Shown: in pieces, positions 16,444 through 25,025 of the stretch
Position numbering within the stretch: position 1 is the first letter of the stretch
How the letters are laid out: every line of letters starts with the position of its first letter
Source of the DNA: Opitutia bacterium
Lineage (GTDB): Bacteria; Verrucomicrobiota; Verrucomicrobiia; Opitutales; Opitutaceae
Reading direction: 5' to 3'
Assembly (NCBI GenBank): GCA_002737275.1
Contig: NSIG01000029.1
Coordinates: 1 to 62,470, forward strand
DNA length: 62,470 bases
Made by a program: the position numbers and the translations under genes
Notes under the pieces: model-generated
What the model was told of the DNA's origin: nothing
What the model saw: the letters and a program-made list of their open reading frames with translations, nothing else
Databases searched by the model: none

Positions 16444-16490
16444 GCGCTTGGTGGTTCGCCCACTCGCTCACGCTTGAAGCTACGCTCAGA
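16436..16490. repeat. Diverged REP-like palindrome overlapping the dehydratase stop codon
   Basis: The stretch cgtgagcgcttggtgg pairs imperfectly with cccactcgctcacg just downstream, and continues with cttgaagctacg, which resembles the right arm of the perfect palindrome at 12333-12388. The left arm includes the TGA stop (16441-16443), so the element may also act as a transcript end. Confidence 0.55.
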
Positions 16491-16546
16491 AGACCCAAAA
16501 CGGGCAAAGCCTGGCCGGACGCCCGTGCCGTTTTAGACGGCGTGGC

Positions 16547-16615
16547 TCAGAAGCTGAAGGTGAGCGTCACGCGGCGGTTGAGGCCGGGTTGGGTGAAGCG
16601 TGGGAGGTCGACGCG
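16547..16615 (-). pseudogene. Remnant: C-terminal codons of a TonB-dependent receptor
   Basis: On the minus strand this reads RVDLPRFTQPGLNRRVTLTFSF then stop, nearly identical to the last residues of the heme-type receptor at 26567-28864 (RADLPRFTQPGLNSRVTLTFSF). DNA similarity continues past the stop for about 33 bases, through gacgcccgtgcc (about 16514-16615 versus 26534-26635). Similarity ends abruptly at about 16615. Confidence 0.8.
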
Positions 16616-16618
16616 ATG

Positions 16619-17098
16619 ACTGTGCGGCGGAGGAAAATGGCGGCCGTGAGCCCCCAGCCTGATCACCGGAGCCGGTCATCGCAGCGAATCTTCAGGCTCT
16701 GCGATCAGAGCGTCATTTGCCGGTTCCAAGTCTCGCCAACGGCCGCCAAATCGGCGGCCTCCAACACGCCGATGCGTCGCAGGAAAATAGGTTTCTCGGC
16801 GGTCACAAGTCGGAGGAATCTGCTGCACGATGGGCCGACCGGAAATTCACTCCAACAACGGTTGGTATCGACCTCGGAGGATCGGGCCACGTCGGCAAAA
16901 TGCCTAACGTTATCGCGACTGCATTTTTGTAAGCGGAAGATGTCGCTCGGCGGGGTCTTTCCGGACGAATACAGCACTAAACAACACTCCGAATGGGGGA
17001 GCGGGCCGCCTCGATTGTCATGATGGTTAACAATCGATGCCCGCCACCCGCACATTGCAGTTTTACTCCGGCCCGCGCCGGCGGTAGGAAACCCTCCG
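16619..17098. other. Intergenic region before the second sigma factor
   Basis: About 480 bases. A minus-strand frame (16705-17055) is the only candidate for coding content and is listed separately. The last 60 bases should hold the promoter of the sigma-FecR-receptor-peptidase cluster; no consensus was assigned. Confidence 0.4.
16705..17055 (-). pseudogene. Possible fragment of a PemK/MazF-like toxin gene
   Basis: An open frame of 116 codons. Only the last 45 or so residues look protein-like: FLRLVTAEKPIFLRRIGVLE then AADLAAVGETWNRQMTL resembles the C-terminal strand and helix of PemK/MazF-type endoribonuclease toxins (a phrase of the type 'iekslilrriG.L...dl..v'). The N-terminal part is rich in Cys, His and Ser and carries no MazF fold motifs, and no antitoxin is adjacent. 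It is therefore more likely debris than a working gene, and the family call is tentative. Confidence 0.25.
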
Positions 17099-17659
17099 AT
17101 GTCCGATCCCGATCCACGCCTTCGCGAGTTTACGTCGCTCTACCGCGCGACCCTCGCGCCGTTGCGGCGTTACCTCGCTCGGCTGCTGGGCAACCGCTCC
17201 GATGCACAGGACGTGGCGCACGACGCCTATGCGCGCGTCTACCGCACGATGGAGAAAGAAGCGGTCGGTCGGCCGGAAGGTTTGCTTTTCACGACCGCCC
17301 GCCGCCTTGCCATCAACCAGCTCAAGCGCCGCGAAATCGCCCCGGTGCAGTCGGCTGATAGCAACATCATTGAGCTTTCGCCCGCGCAGGCGCCCGGCGT
17401 TGAGCGCGTCGTGATGGCGCGGCAGGAATGGGCGGCGACAGAGTTGGCCATCTCGCGTTTGCCGCCGGGTTGCCGGGCGGTGCTTATACTATGCACTCTT
17501 CGTGGCTTCACGCATCCGGAGGCCGCAGCCCGGCTCGGAATCTCCCGCAAGACCGTCGAAAAACAACACTCCCGCGCGCTCCGGCTCCTGCGCGCGTCGC
17601 TGCAATCGGACGATGAACCATCCGCCGAAGACGACGTGCGCGGTGCCGCCGGACGGTGA
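17099..17659 (+). CDS. ECF RNA polymerase sigma factor, FecI type
   Basis: Sigma factor of 186 residues. Region 2: LLGNRSDAQDVAHDAYARVYR and LLFTTARRLAINQLKRRE at residues 30-85; region 4: LPPGCRAVLILCTLRGFTHP then EAAARLGISRKTVEKQHSRA at residues 120-170. It is the first gene of a plus-strand cluster: its TGA overlaps a GTG that can start FecR, and the STN-type TonB receptor, M16 peptidase and thioredoxin-domain genes follow. It is not closely similar to the sigma factor at 10670-11227, so the two sets probably answer different signals. Confidence 0.92.
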   Translation: MSDPDPRLREFTSLYRATLAPLRRYLARLLGNRSDAQDVAHDAYARVYRTMEKEAVGRPEGLLFTTARRLAINQLKRREIAPVQSADSNIIELSPAQAPGVERVVMARQEWAATELAISRLPPGCRAVLILCTLRGFTHPEAAARLGISRKTVEKQHSRALRLLRASLQSDDEPSAEDDVRGAAGR

Positions 17660-18660
17660 TCGCCATGACCGTGTCCCCGAACAACAATCGCGAAGAGACT
17701 GAAAAACAAGCGGCCCGGTGGACGGCCCGCCTTGAAACTGGCCCGTTGACCGCTGGCGAGCAGAGCGAGCTTGCCGGCTGGTTGGACGCGAATCCGGACC
17801 ATCGCTGGCTGCTTTCCCGCTACCGCGAGCTTTGCGCGCTGCTCCGCACCCAACTCCCCGTGCTCACCGATGCAGGCGAGGCGGATGCGCTCATCGACGG
17901 AGTCGCCGCCCGCCATCGCCGCTGGCGCTGGGCCGGCCGCGCGCTGGCCGCTGCCGCCTCGTTGGCCATCGTGGGACTCGTCTGGTCGATGTGGCCGCAA
18001 AATGCCGGAACGGGTTTCGGCGAGCGACGCGCCCTCGCGCTCGCCGACGGCTCCCGGGTCGAACTCAACGCGCAGACCGAACTCGTCATTACGCTCGGCC
18101 GCCACGAACGACGCGTCACGCTGGGGCGCGGCGAAGCGTTTTTCCGTGTGGCGCATGATCCCGCGCGACCTTTCTTCGTCGCGACCCCGGGGGGGGCCGT
18201 GCGCGTGACCGGCACCGTGTTCAACGTCCGCTCGACCGCGGCCGGTCGCGCCGAAGTCACGGTGCTCGAGGGCACCGTGCGGGTACAGTCGGCGGCCGCC
18301 GCCGGGGAGGCGCAAGTGCCCGTCCCGCTGGGTGCGGGCGAGCAGGCCATGCTCGATGCTTCCGGCGTGGCGGTGCGCACGCTTTCGCCCGAGAGCGCGC
18401 AGAACGTCACTGCGTGGCGGGTGGGCCAGGCCGCTTTCGAGTCGGAGCCGCTGGCTGATGCGCTCGGCCGATTCGCCGCCTACCACGTGAAGCCCGTCAC
18501 CGTGGCGGCCGATGCCGCCGCCCTGCGCGTGGGTGGCCGCTACAGCCTCGACGACCGCGAAGGCTTTCTCGCGGCCGTGGAGCAGGCGCTGCCGGTGGGC
18601 GTGGTTCACGGTGCCGACGGTTCGGTGCGAGTCGTCGCCCGCCCGCCCGCCCGGCGTTGA
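17656..18660 (+). CDS. FecR-type anti-sigma factor/regulator
   Basis: Inner-membrane regulator coupling an outer-membrane receptor to the sigma factor. Two starts are possible: GTG at 17656 (overlapping the sigma stop) or ATG at 17665. Seen: N-terminal domain with KQAARWTARLETGPLTAGEQ and LAGWLDANPDHRWLLSRYRE, a membrane segment near 95-115 (ALAAAASLAIVGLVWSMWP), FecR domain with LALADGSRVELNAQTELVI, RRVTLGRGEAFFRVAHDPAR and VRVTGTVFNVRS, and a C-terminal STN-like segment (FESEPLADALGRFAAYHV). Length 334 is typical. Confidence 0.9.
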   Translation: MIAMTVSPNNNREETEKQAARWTARLETGPLTAGEQSELAGWLDANPDHRWLLSRYRELCALLRTQLPVLTDAGEADALIDGVAARHRRWRWAGRALAAAASLAIVGLVWSMWPQNAGTGFGERRALALADGSRVELNAQTELVITLGRHERRVTLGRGEAFFRVAHDPARPFFVATPGGAVRVTGTVFNVRSTAAGRAEVTVLEGTVRVQSAAAAGEAQVPVPLGAGEQAMLDASGVAVRTLSPESAQNVTAWRVGQAAFESEPLADALGRFAAYHVKPVTVAADAAALRVGGRYSLDDREGFLAAVEQALPVGVVHGADGSVRVVARPPARR

Positions 18661-18753
18661 AAAATTTTCCCTCCAACGGGGGGGAGGCGCGCGTCTGGTT
18701 TGTCGTAATGCAGCAAGAGTCGCGTTCCTAATATCCCGCCCCACCAACACGCC

Positions 18754-21700
18754 ATGCTTCTCAAACGAATCCGCCTAGTTCTCGCCTTCGCCCTCGCGAA
18801 TCTGGCCGTTGCAGGCCTAGCCGCGCCCGTGAAATTCGAAATCAAGGCCCAGTCGGGATCGTCGGCGTTGATGGCTTTCTCCGCGCAGGCCGCCGTGGAG
18901 GTGGTTTTCTCCGCTGAAGATCTGAAGGAAGTCCGGGCCAACGAAGTCATCGGCCAGTTCGAGCCGGAGGATGCGATCGCGCGTTTGCTGCAAGGCACGG
19001 GATTCGCGGCCCGCCGTAATAGCGGGGGCAAGTTTGTGGTCACCGCGGTGCGTGGCGCCGCCACACCTGCGGTCAGCACCGTAGGATCGGTGCGTGGTTC
19101 GTTGGGTTGGGGTGACGGCCGCCCGGCGGCCGGCCTGACCGTGGCCGTCAGTGAGATTGGCCAGACGGTGAAAACGGACAAGTATGGCGAGTATTACTTT
19201 TCCGCCCTGAAGGCTGGCACCTACCTCTTGGTTGCCACGGCCGATGGCTACCAGCCCCTCCATATCGCGAATGTGGTGGTGGGCGCGGGCGAGAATCTCA
19301 CGCTCACCGGCCAAACCATGCGCAAGGCCCTCGATGTCACCAAGCTCGAGCCCTACCTAGTGCGAGCCGGTGCAGCGACGGTGCTCGATCCCTACGAGGT
19401 CGCGAGCAACCGGGTGCAACCGTTCCAGAGTGCGAACGTGGACCTGCCCCGCACGATGGATGACGCGCAGCCTTATCTTATCTTTGAACGCCGGGCCATC
19501 GAACAATCGGGTGCTACGAGCGTGGAGAATTTCCTTCGCCAGCGGCTGCCGATGGATGCGACCGAGGCACCGATGAATTTCTCCGCCAACAACAGCAATT
19601 TCAGTTCGTTCAACCTCCGCGGCCTCGGCACCGACCACACCTTGGTTTTAATCGACGGACGTCGACCCGCCGATTACAACCTGCTCGCCACCGGCAACCA
19701 GTCTGACATCAACGGCGTGCCCCTCGCCGCAATTGATCGCATCGAAGTGCTGCCGGCGGCCGCCTCCGGCATCTACGGCGCGAGCGCGGTCGGCGGGGTC
19801 ATTAACGTCGTGCTCCGCCGCAATTATGTCGGCGTCCAAGTGAGCACGTCCTTCAACAACACGTTTTCGAGCGATGCGCCGATCCGCAGCGTGAACTTTG
19901 CCGGCGGAATGTCGCTGGAAGGCGGCAAGACGCAGGTGATGGTGACGGGCAGCCACTCCGACACCAAGGCGCTGTTGGTTCAGGACCGGAGCTTCGTGCA
20001 GGACGGCCTCGCGTTGATCCGGCAGAATTCACCGGCTTTCTTTCTCCCGCCCAATTCGCAGCCCTTGGGCGCGACGCCGAACATCCGCAGCAACACCAAC
20101 ACGCCGCTGTTTGGCCCCGGCACCGCCACCTACACCACGGTGCCGGCCGGTTTTGCCGGAGGCAATCAGGCCGTCACGCTGGCTGCGCTGCAAAGCAAGG
20201 CCGGCACCTACAACTACGATCTCGCCCCCACCCACCAGAACGGAGCCGCCCGCTACATGATCGGGTCGCCGGGCACCGTCACGTCCCAGCAGGTGAAAAT
20301 ATCCCGGCAGTTCCACCCGTGGCTCGAGGCGTTCGTCGAATACCGCCGCAGCACTAATTTCAACCAAAACTCCGAGCAGACGCCGTTTTCGGCCACGGCC
20401 AATTTTTCCGTCGCCGCCGCAGCGCCTACCAATCCTTTCGGCCAGGTTGTGCGCCTTTCCATTCCCTCGGATCCCGCGGACGCCGTCGGGGAATTCGCGC
20501 TGCGGCTCGTCAACCTCCGCGCTCTTGCCGGCGTGATTGTCAGCCTGCCACATGAATGGCGGCTGCACGCCGACCTCACTTGGAACCGCGCCCAGACGAC
20601 TCAATCTCAGGTGGCGCTCAACACGACGTCGATGAACAACGATTTCAACAGCGGGGTGTTGAATCCGTTTCGCGATACGGTCGCATATCCGTTGAACCTG
20701 ACTCCTTACGTTGGGCGGCTCATTCTGAGTTCGAAGAATACCCTCGAAGAATACGCCTTCAGATCAGCCGGCCCGCTCTGGTCTCTACCTGCCGGCTCGA
20801 TCAAACTCGCCGCGACGTTCAGCTACCGCAAGGAAGTGATCCCCACCTATCGATCGGACACCGTTTACGACACCCCGCCCAACTCCTTCTTCGTCATCCC
20901 TGCCCGGAGCCGCGGCACGGACGCCGCCTATGCCGAAGTGTGGGTGCCGGTGGTGGGCGCCAAGAAGAACTGGCCGCTGCTGCGCCAGCTCGACTTTCAA
21001 GTGGCGGGTCGCGACGAGCGGTTCAAGGTCACCACCGCCACCGGGCTCGTGGTTTCTTCGACGCCCACCATCGTCCGCAACAAGGCCCGCTACAACGCCA
21101 CCACGCCGACCTACGGCCTGCGTTACCGGCCGTTTCAAGATTTGCTGCTGCGCGCATCCTACAGCGAAGCCTTTCGCCCGCCCACCTATAACCAGTCGGT
21201 GGCCACGCCAAACATATCCTCGACCCGCGTGACCGATCCCAAGCGCGGCAATGCCTCCACCACCGTCAACTTCACCTCGGGCACCAACCCCGACATCAAG
21301 CCCGAATGGGGTGAGGACAAAAGCCTGGGCTTGGTTTGGGAGCCGAAGAAACTCCCGGGGCTGCGCGTCGCGGTGGGCTTTTCTCAGATCAAGAAGATCG
21401 ACAACATCGCGACGCTGAGCGTGCAGAACGTGGTCAACTTCGAGGACTATCTGCCCGACCGCGTTGTGCGCGACAGACCGGCGACGGGCGATCCGTTTTC
21501 CGTCGGTTCCATCACGTCGGTCGATGCGCGCAGTATGAACCTCAACCAGGCGCTGACCGAGAGCTACGACGCCTCGGTCAACTACAGCCGGCGCACGGCC
21601 CGATTTGGGGTGTGGAATTTTTGGAGCACAGCCACTTGGTGGATGCACTACCGGGTGCAGGCCACCGTCAATGCTCCGCTTACCGAATTTATCGGCACTC

Positions 21701-22068
21701 CTGGTTACGTGAAACTTAAGGCCGGGGCCGGGTTGAGCTGCGACTACAATCAGTGGACGTTCGGCTGGTCGGCGCGGTTTGTGGAGTCCTCGCTGCAGCG
21801 CCTCGCTAGCGTGGCCGCACAGGGTTCCAACCGCATCCCAAGCCAGCATTACCATGACGTGTTCGTCGCGCGACGCTTCCCGCAAGCCGCGGCGGGCGAC
21901 GCGTCGTGGGTTCGTCGCGCCCTCAGCCGCACCGAGCTGCAGATCGGCGTGCAGAATGTTCTGAACACCGCCCCGCCCTTCGACGCCTTCCGCACCCCCT
22001 ACTACATCAGCTCCTATGGCGACGCGCGGCTCGCGACCTACACGCTCACCGTGCGCAAGAGCTTCTGA
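18754..22068 (+). CDS. TonB-dependent receptor with STN signalling domain
   Basis: Outer-membrane receptor of 1104 residues. Order: signal peptide (MLLKRIRLVLAFALANLAVA...), STN domain (about 25-100, FEIKAQSGSSALMAFSAQA, VVFSAEDLKEVRANEV, GQFEPEDAIARLLQGTGF), carboxypeptidase-regulatory-like domain (about 115-190, VRGSLGWGDGRPAAGLTVAV), plug (about 240-370, FSSFNLRGLGTDHTLVLIDG, IDRIEVLPAAASGIYGASAV) and barrel ending TYTLTVRKSF with the usual terminal Phe. The STN domain matches the FecR and sigma genes directly upstream. Ligand is not evident, but the following M16 peptidase points to peptides. Confidence 0.92.
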   Translation: MLLKRIRLVLAFALANLAVAGLAAPVKFEIKAQSGSSALMAFSAQAAVEVVFSAEDLKEVRANEVIGQFEPEDAIARLLQGTGFAARRNSGGKFVVTAVRGAATPAVSTVGSVRGSLGWGDGRPAAGLTVAVSEIGQTVKTDKYGEYYFSALKAGTYLLVATADGYQPLHIANVVVGAGENLTLTGQTMRKALDVTKLEPYLVRAGAATVLDPYEVASNRVQPFQSANVDLPRTMDDAQPYLIFERRAIEQSGATSVENFLRQRLPMDATEAPMNFSANNSNFSSFNLRGLGTDHTLVLIDGRRPADYNLLATGNQSDINGVPLAAIDRIEVLPAAASGIYGASAVGGVINVVLRRNYVGVQVSTSFNNTFSSDAPIRSVNFAGGMSLEGGKTQVMVTGSHSDTKALLVQDRSFVQDGLALIRQNSPAFFLPPNSQPLGATPNIRSNTNTPLFGPGTATYTTVPAGFAGGNQAVTLAALQSKAGTYNYDLAPTHQNGAARYMIGSPGTVTSQQVKISRQFHPWLEAFVEYRRSTNFNQNSEQTPFSATANFSVAAAAPTNPFGQVVRLSIPSDPADAVGEFALRLVNLRALAGVIVSLPHEWRLHADLTWNRAQTTQSQVALNTTSMNNDFNSGVLNPFRDTVAYPLNLTPYVGRLILSSKNTLEEYAFRSAGPLWSLPAGSIKLAATFSYRKEVIPTYRSDTVYDTPPNSFFVIPARSRGTDAAYAEVWVPVVGAKKNWPLLRQLDFQVAGRDERFKVTTATGLVVSSTPTIVRNKARYNATTPTYGLRYRPFQDLLLRASYSEAFRPPTYNQSVATPNISSTRVTDPKRGNASTTVNFTSGTNPDIKPEWGEDKSLGLVWEPKKLPGLRVAVGFSQIKKIDNIATLSVQNVVNFEDYLPDRVVRDRPATGDPFSVGSITSVDARSMNLNQALTESYDASVNYSRRTARFGVWNFWSTATWWMHYRVQATVNAPLTEFIGTPGYVKLKAGAGLSCDYNQWTFGWSARFVESSLQRLASVAAQGSNRIPSQHYHDVFVARRFPQAAAGDASWVRRALSRTELQIGVQNVLNTAPPFDAFRTPYYISSYGDARLATYTLTVRKSF

Positions 22069-22136
22069 GCTCAACTCTATTCCCGGCGTGCCGGCCGGCG
22101 CAGATTCGCGGCTTCCACCGTTCAACTTACTTCCGA

Positions 22137-25025
22137 ATGTATCCTCCAAACTCCATGTTCACCGGTGCCGCGACCATCCGTCGCCTGTTTCTTATTTTCG
22201 CGTTGTTCGTCGCGCCGCTGCTCGCGGTCACGCCGCCCTTCGCGCATGAGGCGAGCGATCTCAAACCCGACCCGACAGCGAAGTTCGGCGTGCTGGAGAA
22301 CGGACTGCGCTACGTCATCTACCCGAATCACGAGCCCAGGGGCCGGGCTTCGCTGCGCCTGCTCGTGCTCGCCGGTTCGCTGCATGAGGAGGACAACCAG
22401 CGCGGGGTCGCGCATTTCCTCGAACACATGGCGTTCAACGGCGGCGAGCACTTTGCTCCCGGCACGCTGGTCGAGTTTTTCCAACGTATGGGTATGAGTT
22501 TCGGCGGCGATACCAACGCTTCCACGGGTTTGGACCGCACGCAGTATATGCTGGAGCTGCCCGATACGAAGGAGGCCACGCTGGCCGAAGGCCTGCGCGT
22601 CCTGGCCGACGATGCGGGCGGGCTGCTCCTCAGGACGGAGGAAATCGACAAGGAACGCGGCGTCATCCTCAGCGAGAAACGGTCGCGCGACACGATCGCC
22701 TACCGCACGCAGCTCGCCCAACTCCAGTTCGTCTTGGGTACGACGCTTCTGCCCGCCCGCATGCCGATCGGCCTGCAAGAAGTCATCGAGCGGGCGCCGC
22801 GCGAACGTTTCGTGGAATACTGGAACACGTGGTATCGCCCGGAAAAGATGGTCGTCGTCGTCGTGGGCGACGTCGAAGCCCCCGAGGTGGAGCGCCAGAT
22901 CGTGGCGACGTTTGCGGCCCTCAAACCCCGCGCCCCGGCGAAACCTGAGCCGGCGCTCGGCACCATTGCGACGTTCGACGGCGTGCGCGCGGGCTACCAC
23001 CCGGAACCGGAAGCATCGTCCACCCGGGTGTCGCTGAAGTGCATCACCGCCTACAAGCCTGCACTGGACACGGCCGCCAATCGCATTCGAAAGCTACCCA
23101 GCGCGCTGGCGTTCGCCATCCTCAACCGGCGATTCTCCGAACTCGCGAAGAAGGAAGCGGCGCCCATCGTGCAGGCCGCCGCCTCGGTCAGCGAGAACTT
23201 CAAGTTTGTTCGCGAGGCCTCCATTGAGCTGACGTGCAAGGCCGAGCGTTGGCCGGCGGCCTTGGCGTTGGGCGAACAGGAACTCCGGCGCGCGCTGGAG
23301 CACGGTTTCCAGCCCGATGAGCTGAGGGAAGTGGTCGTGAGCTATGTCAGCGGGCTTGAGCAGGCCGTGAAGTCGGCCTCGACTCGCCGCTCCGGCACCG
23401 TCGCGGGCGTCCTGCTCGCCAGTCTCGTGGCCGAGGAGGTATTCACCTCGCCCGCCGACCGGCTCGCGCTGCTGAAACCGGCGCTTGAAAAGGTGGCCTT
23501 GGATGATTGCGTCGCCGCCCTTCGAGAGGCCTTCTCCGGCAACGGCCTTTACGTCATGGTCACCGGCAACGCGAAAATCTCCGGCGATGCCGTCGCCGCG
23601 ATCGACGCGGCCTACGAGGAATCACGGGTCGCGGCGGTGCTGCCAAAAGCCGCCGAGGAGGCCCGGGCTTGGGCCTACACGGATTTTGGTCCGCCGGGCA
23701 AAGTCATGAAACGCGAGCATGTGGCGGATCTCGATTTGACGCTCGTGACGTTCGCCAACGGGGTGCGGCTGAATCTCAAGCGGACCGACTTCGACGCCGG
23801 TCGAATCATGGTCAGCGCTCGCGTGGGCAATGGATCCATGACCGAGCCGGCCGACCAGCGCGGGCTGGCGCAGATCGGCAGCGGCGTTTTCAACGGCGGC
23901 GGCCTGGGCAAGCACAGCATGGACGACCTTCGGCGCATCCTCGCGGGTCGCAATGCCGGGGCTTCGTTGCAGACCACGCCCGACGCTTTCGTCCTCGCTT
24001 ACCCGACCGTTTCAGCCGCGCGCGGCGGCCGCGGGACCGGCCCGGCCGGGACCACCCGGGAGGATTTGTTGCTCACGTTGCAGTTGTTCGCCGCCCGCCT
24101 CACCGACCCCGGCTACCGGGCCGAAGGTTTTCGTCAAAATCAGCAATCGCTGGATCTGATTTACGGCGCCGTCGCAAATACTCCGACTGGACCGATCGCG
24201 ACGGAGGTGGCCAACCTCATCGCCAATGGCGATCCCCGCTTTGGGCTGCCGCCGAAGCCTCTTATCATGGCGCGCACGCTCGACGAGGTCCGCGCCTGGC
24301 TCGCGCCCCAGCTCACCCGTGGGTCGATCGAAGTCGCCATCGTCGGCGATCTCGACGTTGACGCCACCGTCGATGCCGTCGCCAAGACCCTCGGCGCGCT
24401 CCCGCCGCGCGAATCGAAGCCTGAGCTCGCGGAACTGCTCAAGGTGTCCTTCCCCACGCAGCCGTTCACGAAGAACTACACGATTTCATCGAAAATCCCG
24501 AAAGGCCTCGTCGCCCTCTACTGGCCGACCAATGACGACTTCGACGCCGGGCGTGCCCGCCGACTCACGCTGCTGGCGGGCATCTACAGCGACCGTCTGC
24601 GCGTGAAACTCCGCGAGGACATGGGTGGAACCTACAGCCCACGCGCCCAAAGCATGGCCAGCGATACCTATCCGGGCTACGGTTACCTCGTGACCTCGAT
24701 CGACATTGACCCTGCGGCAGCGGACAAGATCGCGGCGGCCGCGATCGCCCTCGCCGACGATTTGGCGGTGAACGGCGTCACCGCGGAGGAACTCAACCGC
24801 GCTCGCCAGCCGGCGCTCACCGCGGCGAGGGAATCCTCGCGCAACAACGCCTACTGGCTCAGCAACGTGCTCTCCCAGGCCCAGAAGAAGCCCGAGATGC
24901 TCGACCGGGCGCGCACGCGGATCACCGACCTCGAAGGCATCACCACCGATGAACTGAGCGCGCTGGCCAAAAGCTACCTTGGCCGCGACCGCGTGTCGCG
25001 CGCGACGGTGCTGCCCGGAAAGTGA
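22137..25025 (+). CDS. M16 family zinc metallopeptidase (insulinase/PqqL-like), two-domain
   Basis: Predicted periplasmic zinc protease that degrades small proteins or peptides. The reading frame is open further upstream, overlapping the receptor gene; ATG 22137 (MYPPNSMFTG) or 22155 (MFTGAATIRRLFLIFALFVA) gives a signal peptide, so translation starts at one of these. The inverted zinc motif is HFLEH (in GVAHFLEHMAFNGG) near residue 100, with the distal Glu in ERGVILSEKRSRD. A second, inactive M16 half follows from about residue 520 (LVTFANGVRLNLKRTDFDAG), and the C-terminal region shows the family's late arginine-tyrosine type motif (LREDMGGTYSP). About 960 residues matches PqqL-like peptidases. 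The thioredoxin-domain gene overlaps its stop. Confidence 0.88.
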   Translation: MYPPNSMFTGAATIRRLFLIFALFVAPLLAVTPPFAHEASDLKPDPTAKFGVLENGLRYVIYPNHEPRGRASLRLLVLAGSLHEEDNQRGVAHFLEHMAFNGGEHFAPGTLVEFFQRMGMSFGGDTNASTGLDRTQYMLELPDTKEATLAEGLRVLADDAGGLLLRTEEIDKERGVILSEKRSRDTIAYRTQLAQLQFVLGTTLLPARMPIGLQEVIERAPRERFVEYWNTWYRPEKMVVVVVGDVEAPEVERQIVATFAALKPRAPAKPEPALGTIATFDGVRAGYHPEPEASSTRVSLKCITAYKPALDTAANRIRKLPSALAFAILNRRFSELAKKEAAPIVQAAASVSENFKFVREASIELTCKAERWPAALALGEQELRRALEHGFQPDELREVVVSYVSGLEQAVKSASTRRSGTVAGVLLASLVAEEVFTSPADRLALLKPALEKVALDDCVAALREAFSGNGLYVMVTGNAKISGDAVAAIDAAYEESRVAAVLPKAAEEARAWAYTDFGPPGKVMKREHVADLDLTLVTFANGVRLNLKRTDFDAGRIMVSARVGNGSMTEPADQRGLAQIGSGVFNGGGLGKHSMDDLRRILAGRNAGASLQTTPDAFVLAYPTVSAARGGRGTGPAGTTREDLLLTLQLFAARLTDPGYRAEGFRQNQQSLDLIYGAVANTPTGPIATEVANLIANGDPRFGLPPKPLIMARTLDEVRAWLAPQLTRGSIEVAIVGDLDVDATVDAVAKTLGALPPRESKPELAELLKVSFPTQPFTKNYTISSKIPKGLVALYWPTNDDFDAGRARRLTLLAGIYSDRLRVKLREDMGGTYSPRAQSMASDTYPGYGYLVTSIDIDPAAADKIAAAAIALADDLAVNGVTAEELNRARQPALTAARESSRNNAYWLSNVLSQAQKKPEMLDRARTRITDLEGITTDELSALAKSYLGRDRVSRATVLPGK

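Noticed and set aside
21906-22136. Upstream extension of the M16 peptidase frame into the receptor gene
   Set aside because: The added residues are Arg/His-rich out-of-frame receptor sequence; a signal peptide begins only at 22137 or 22155.
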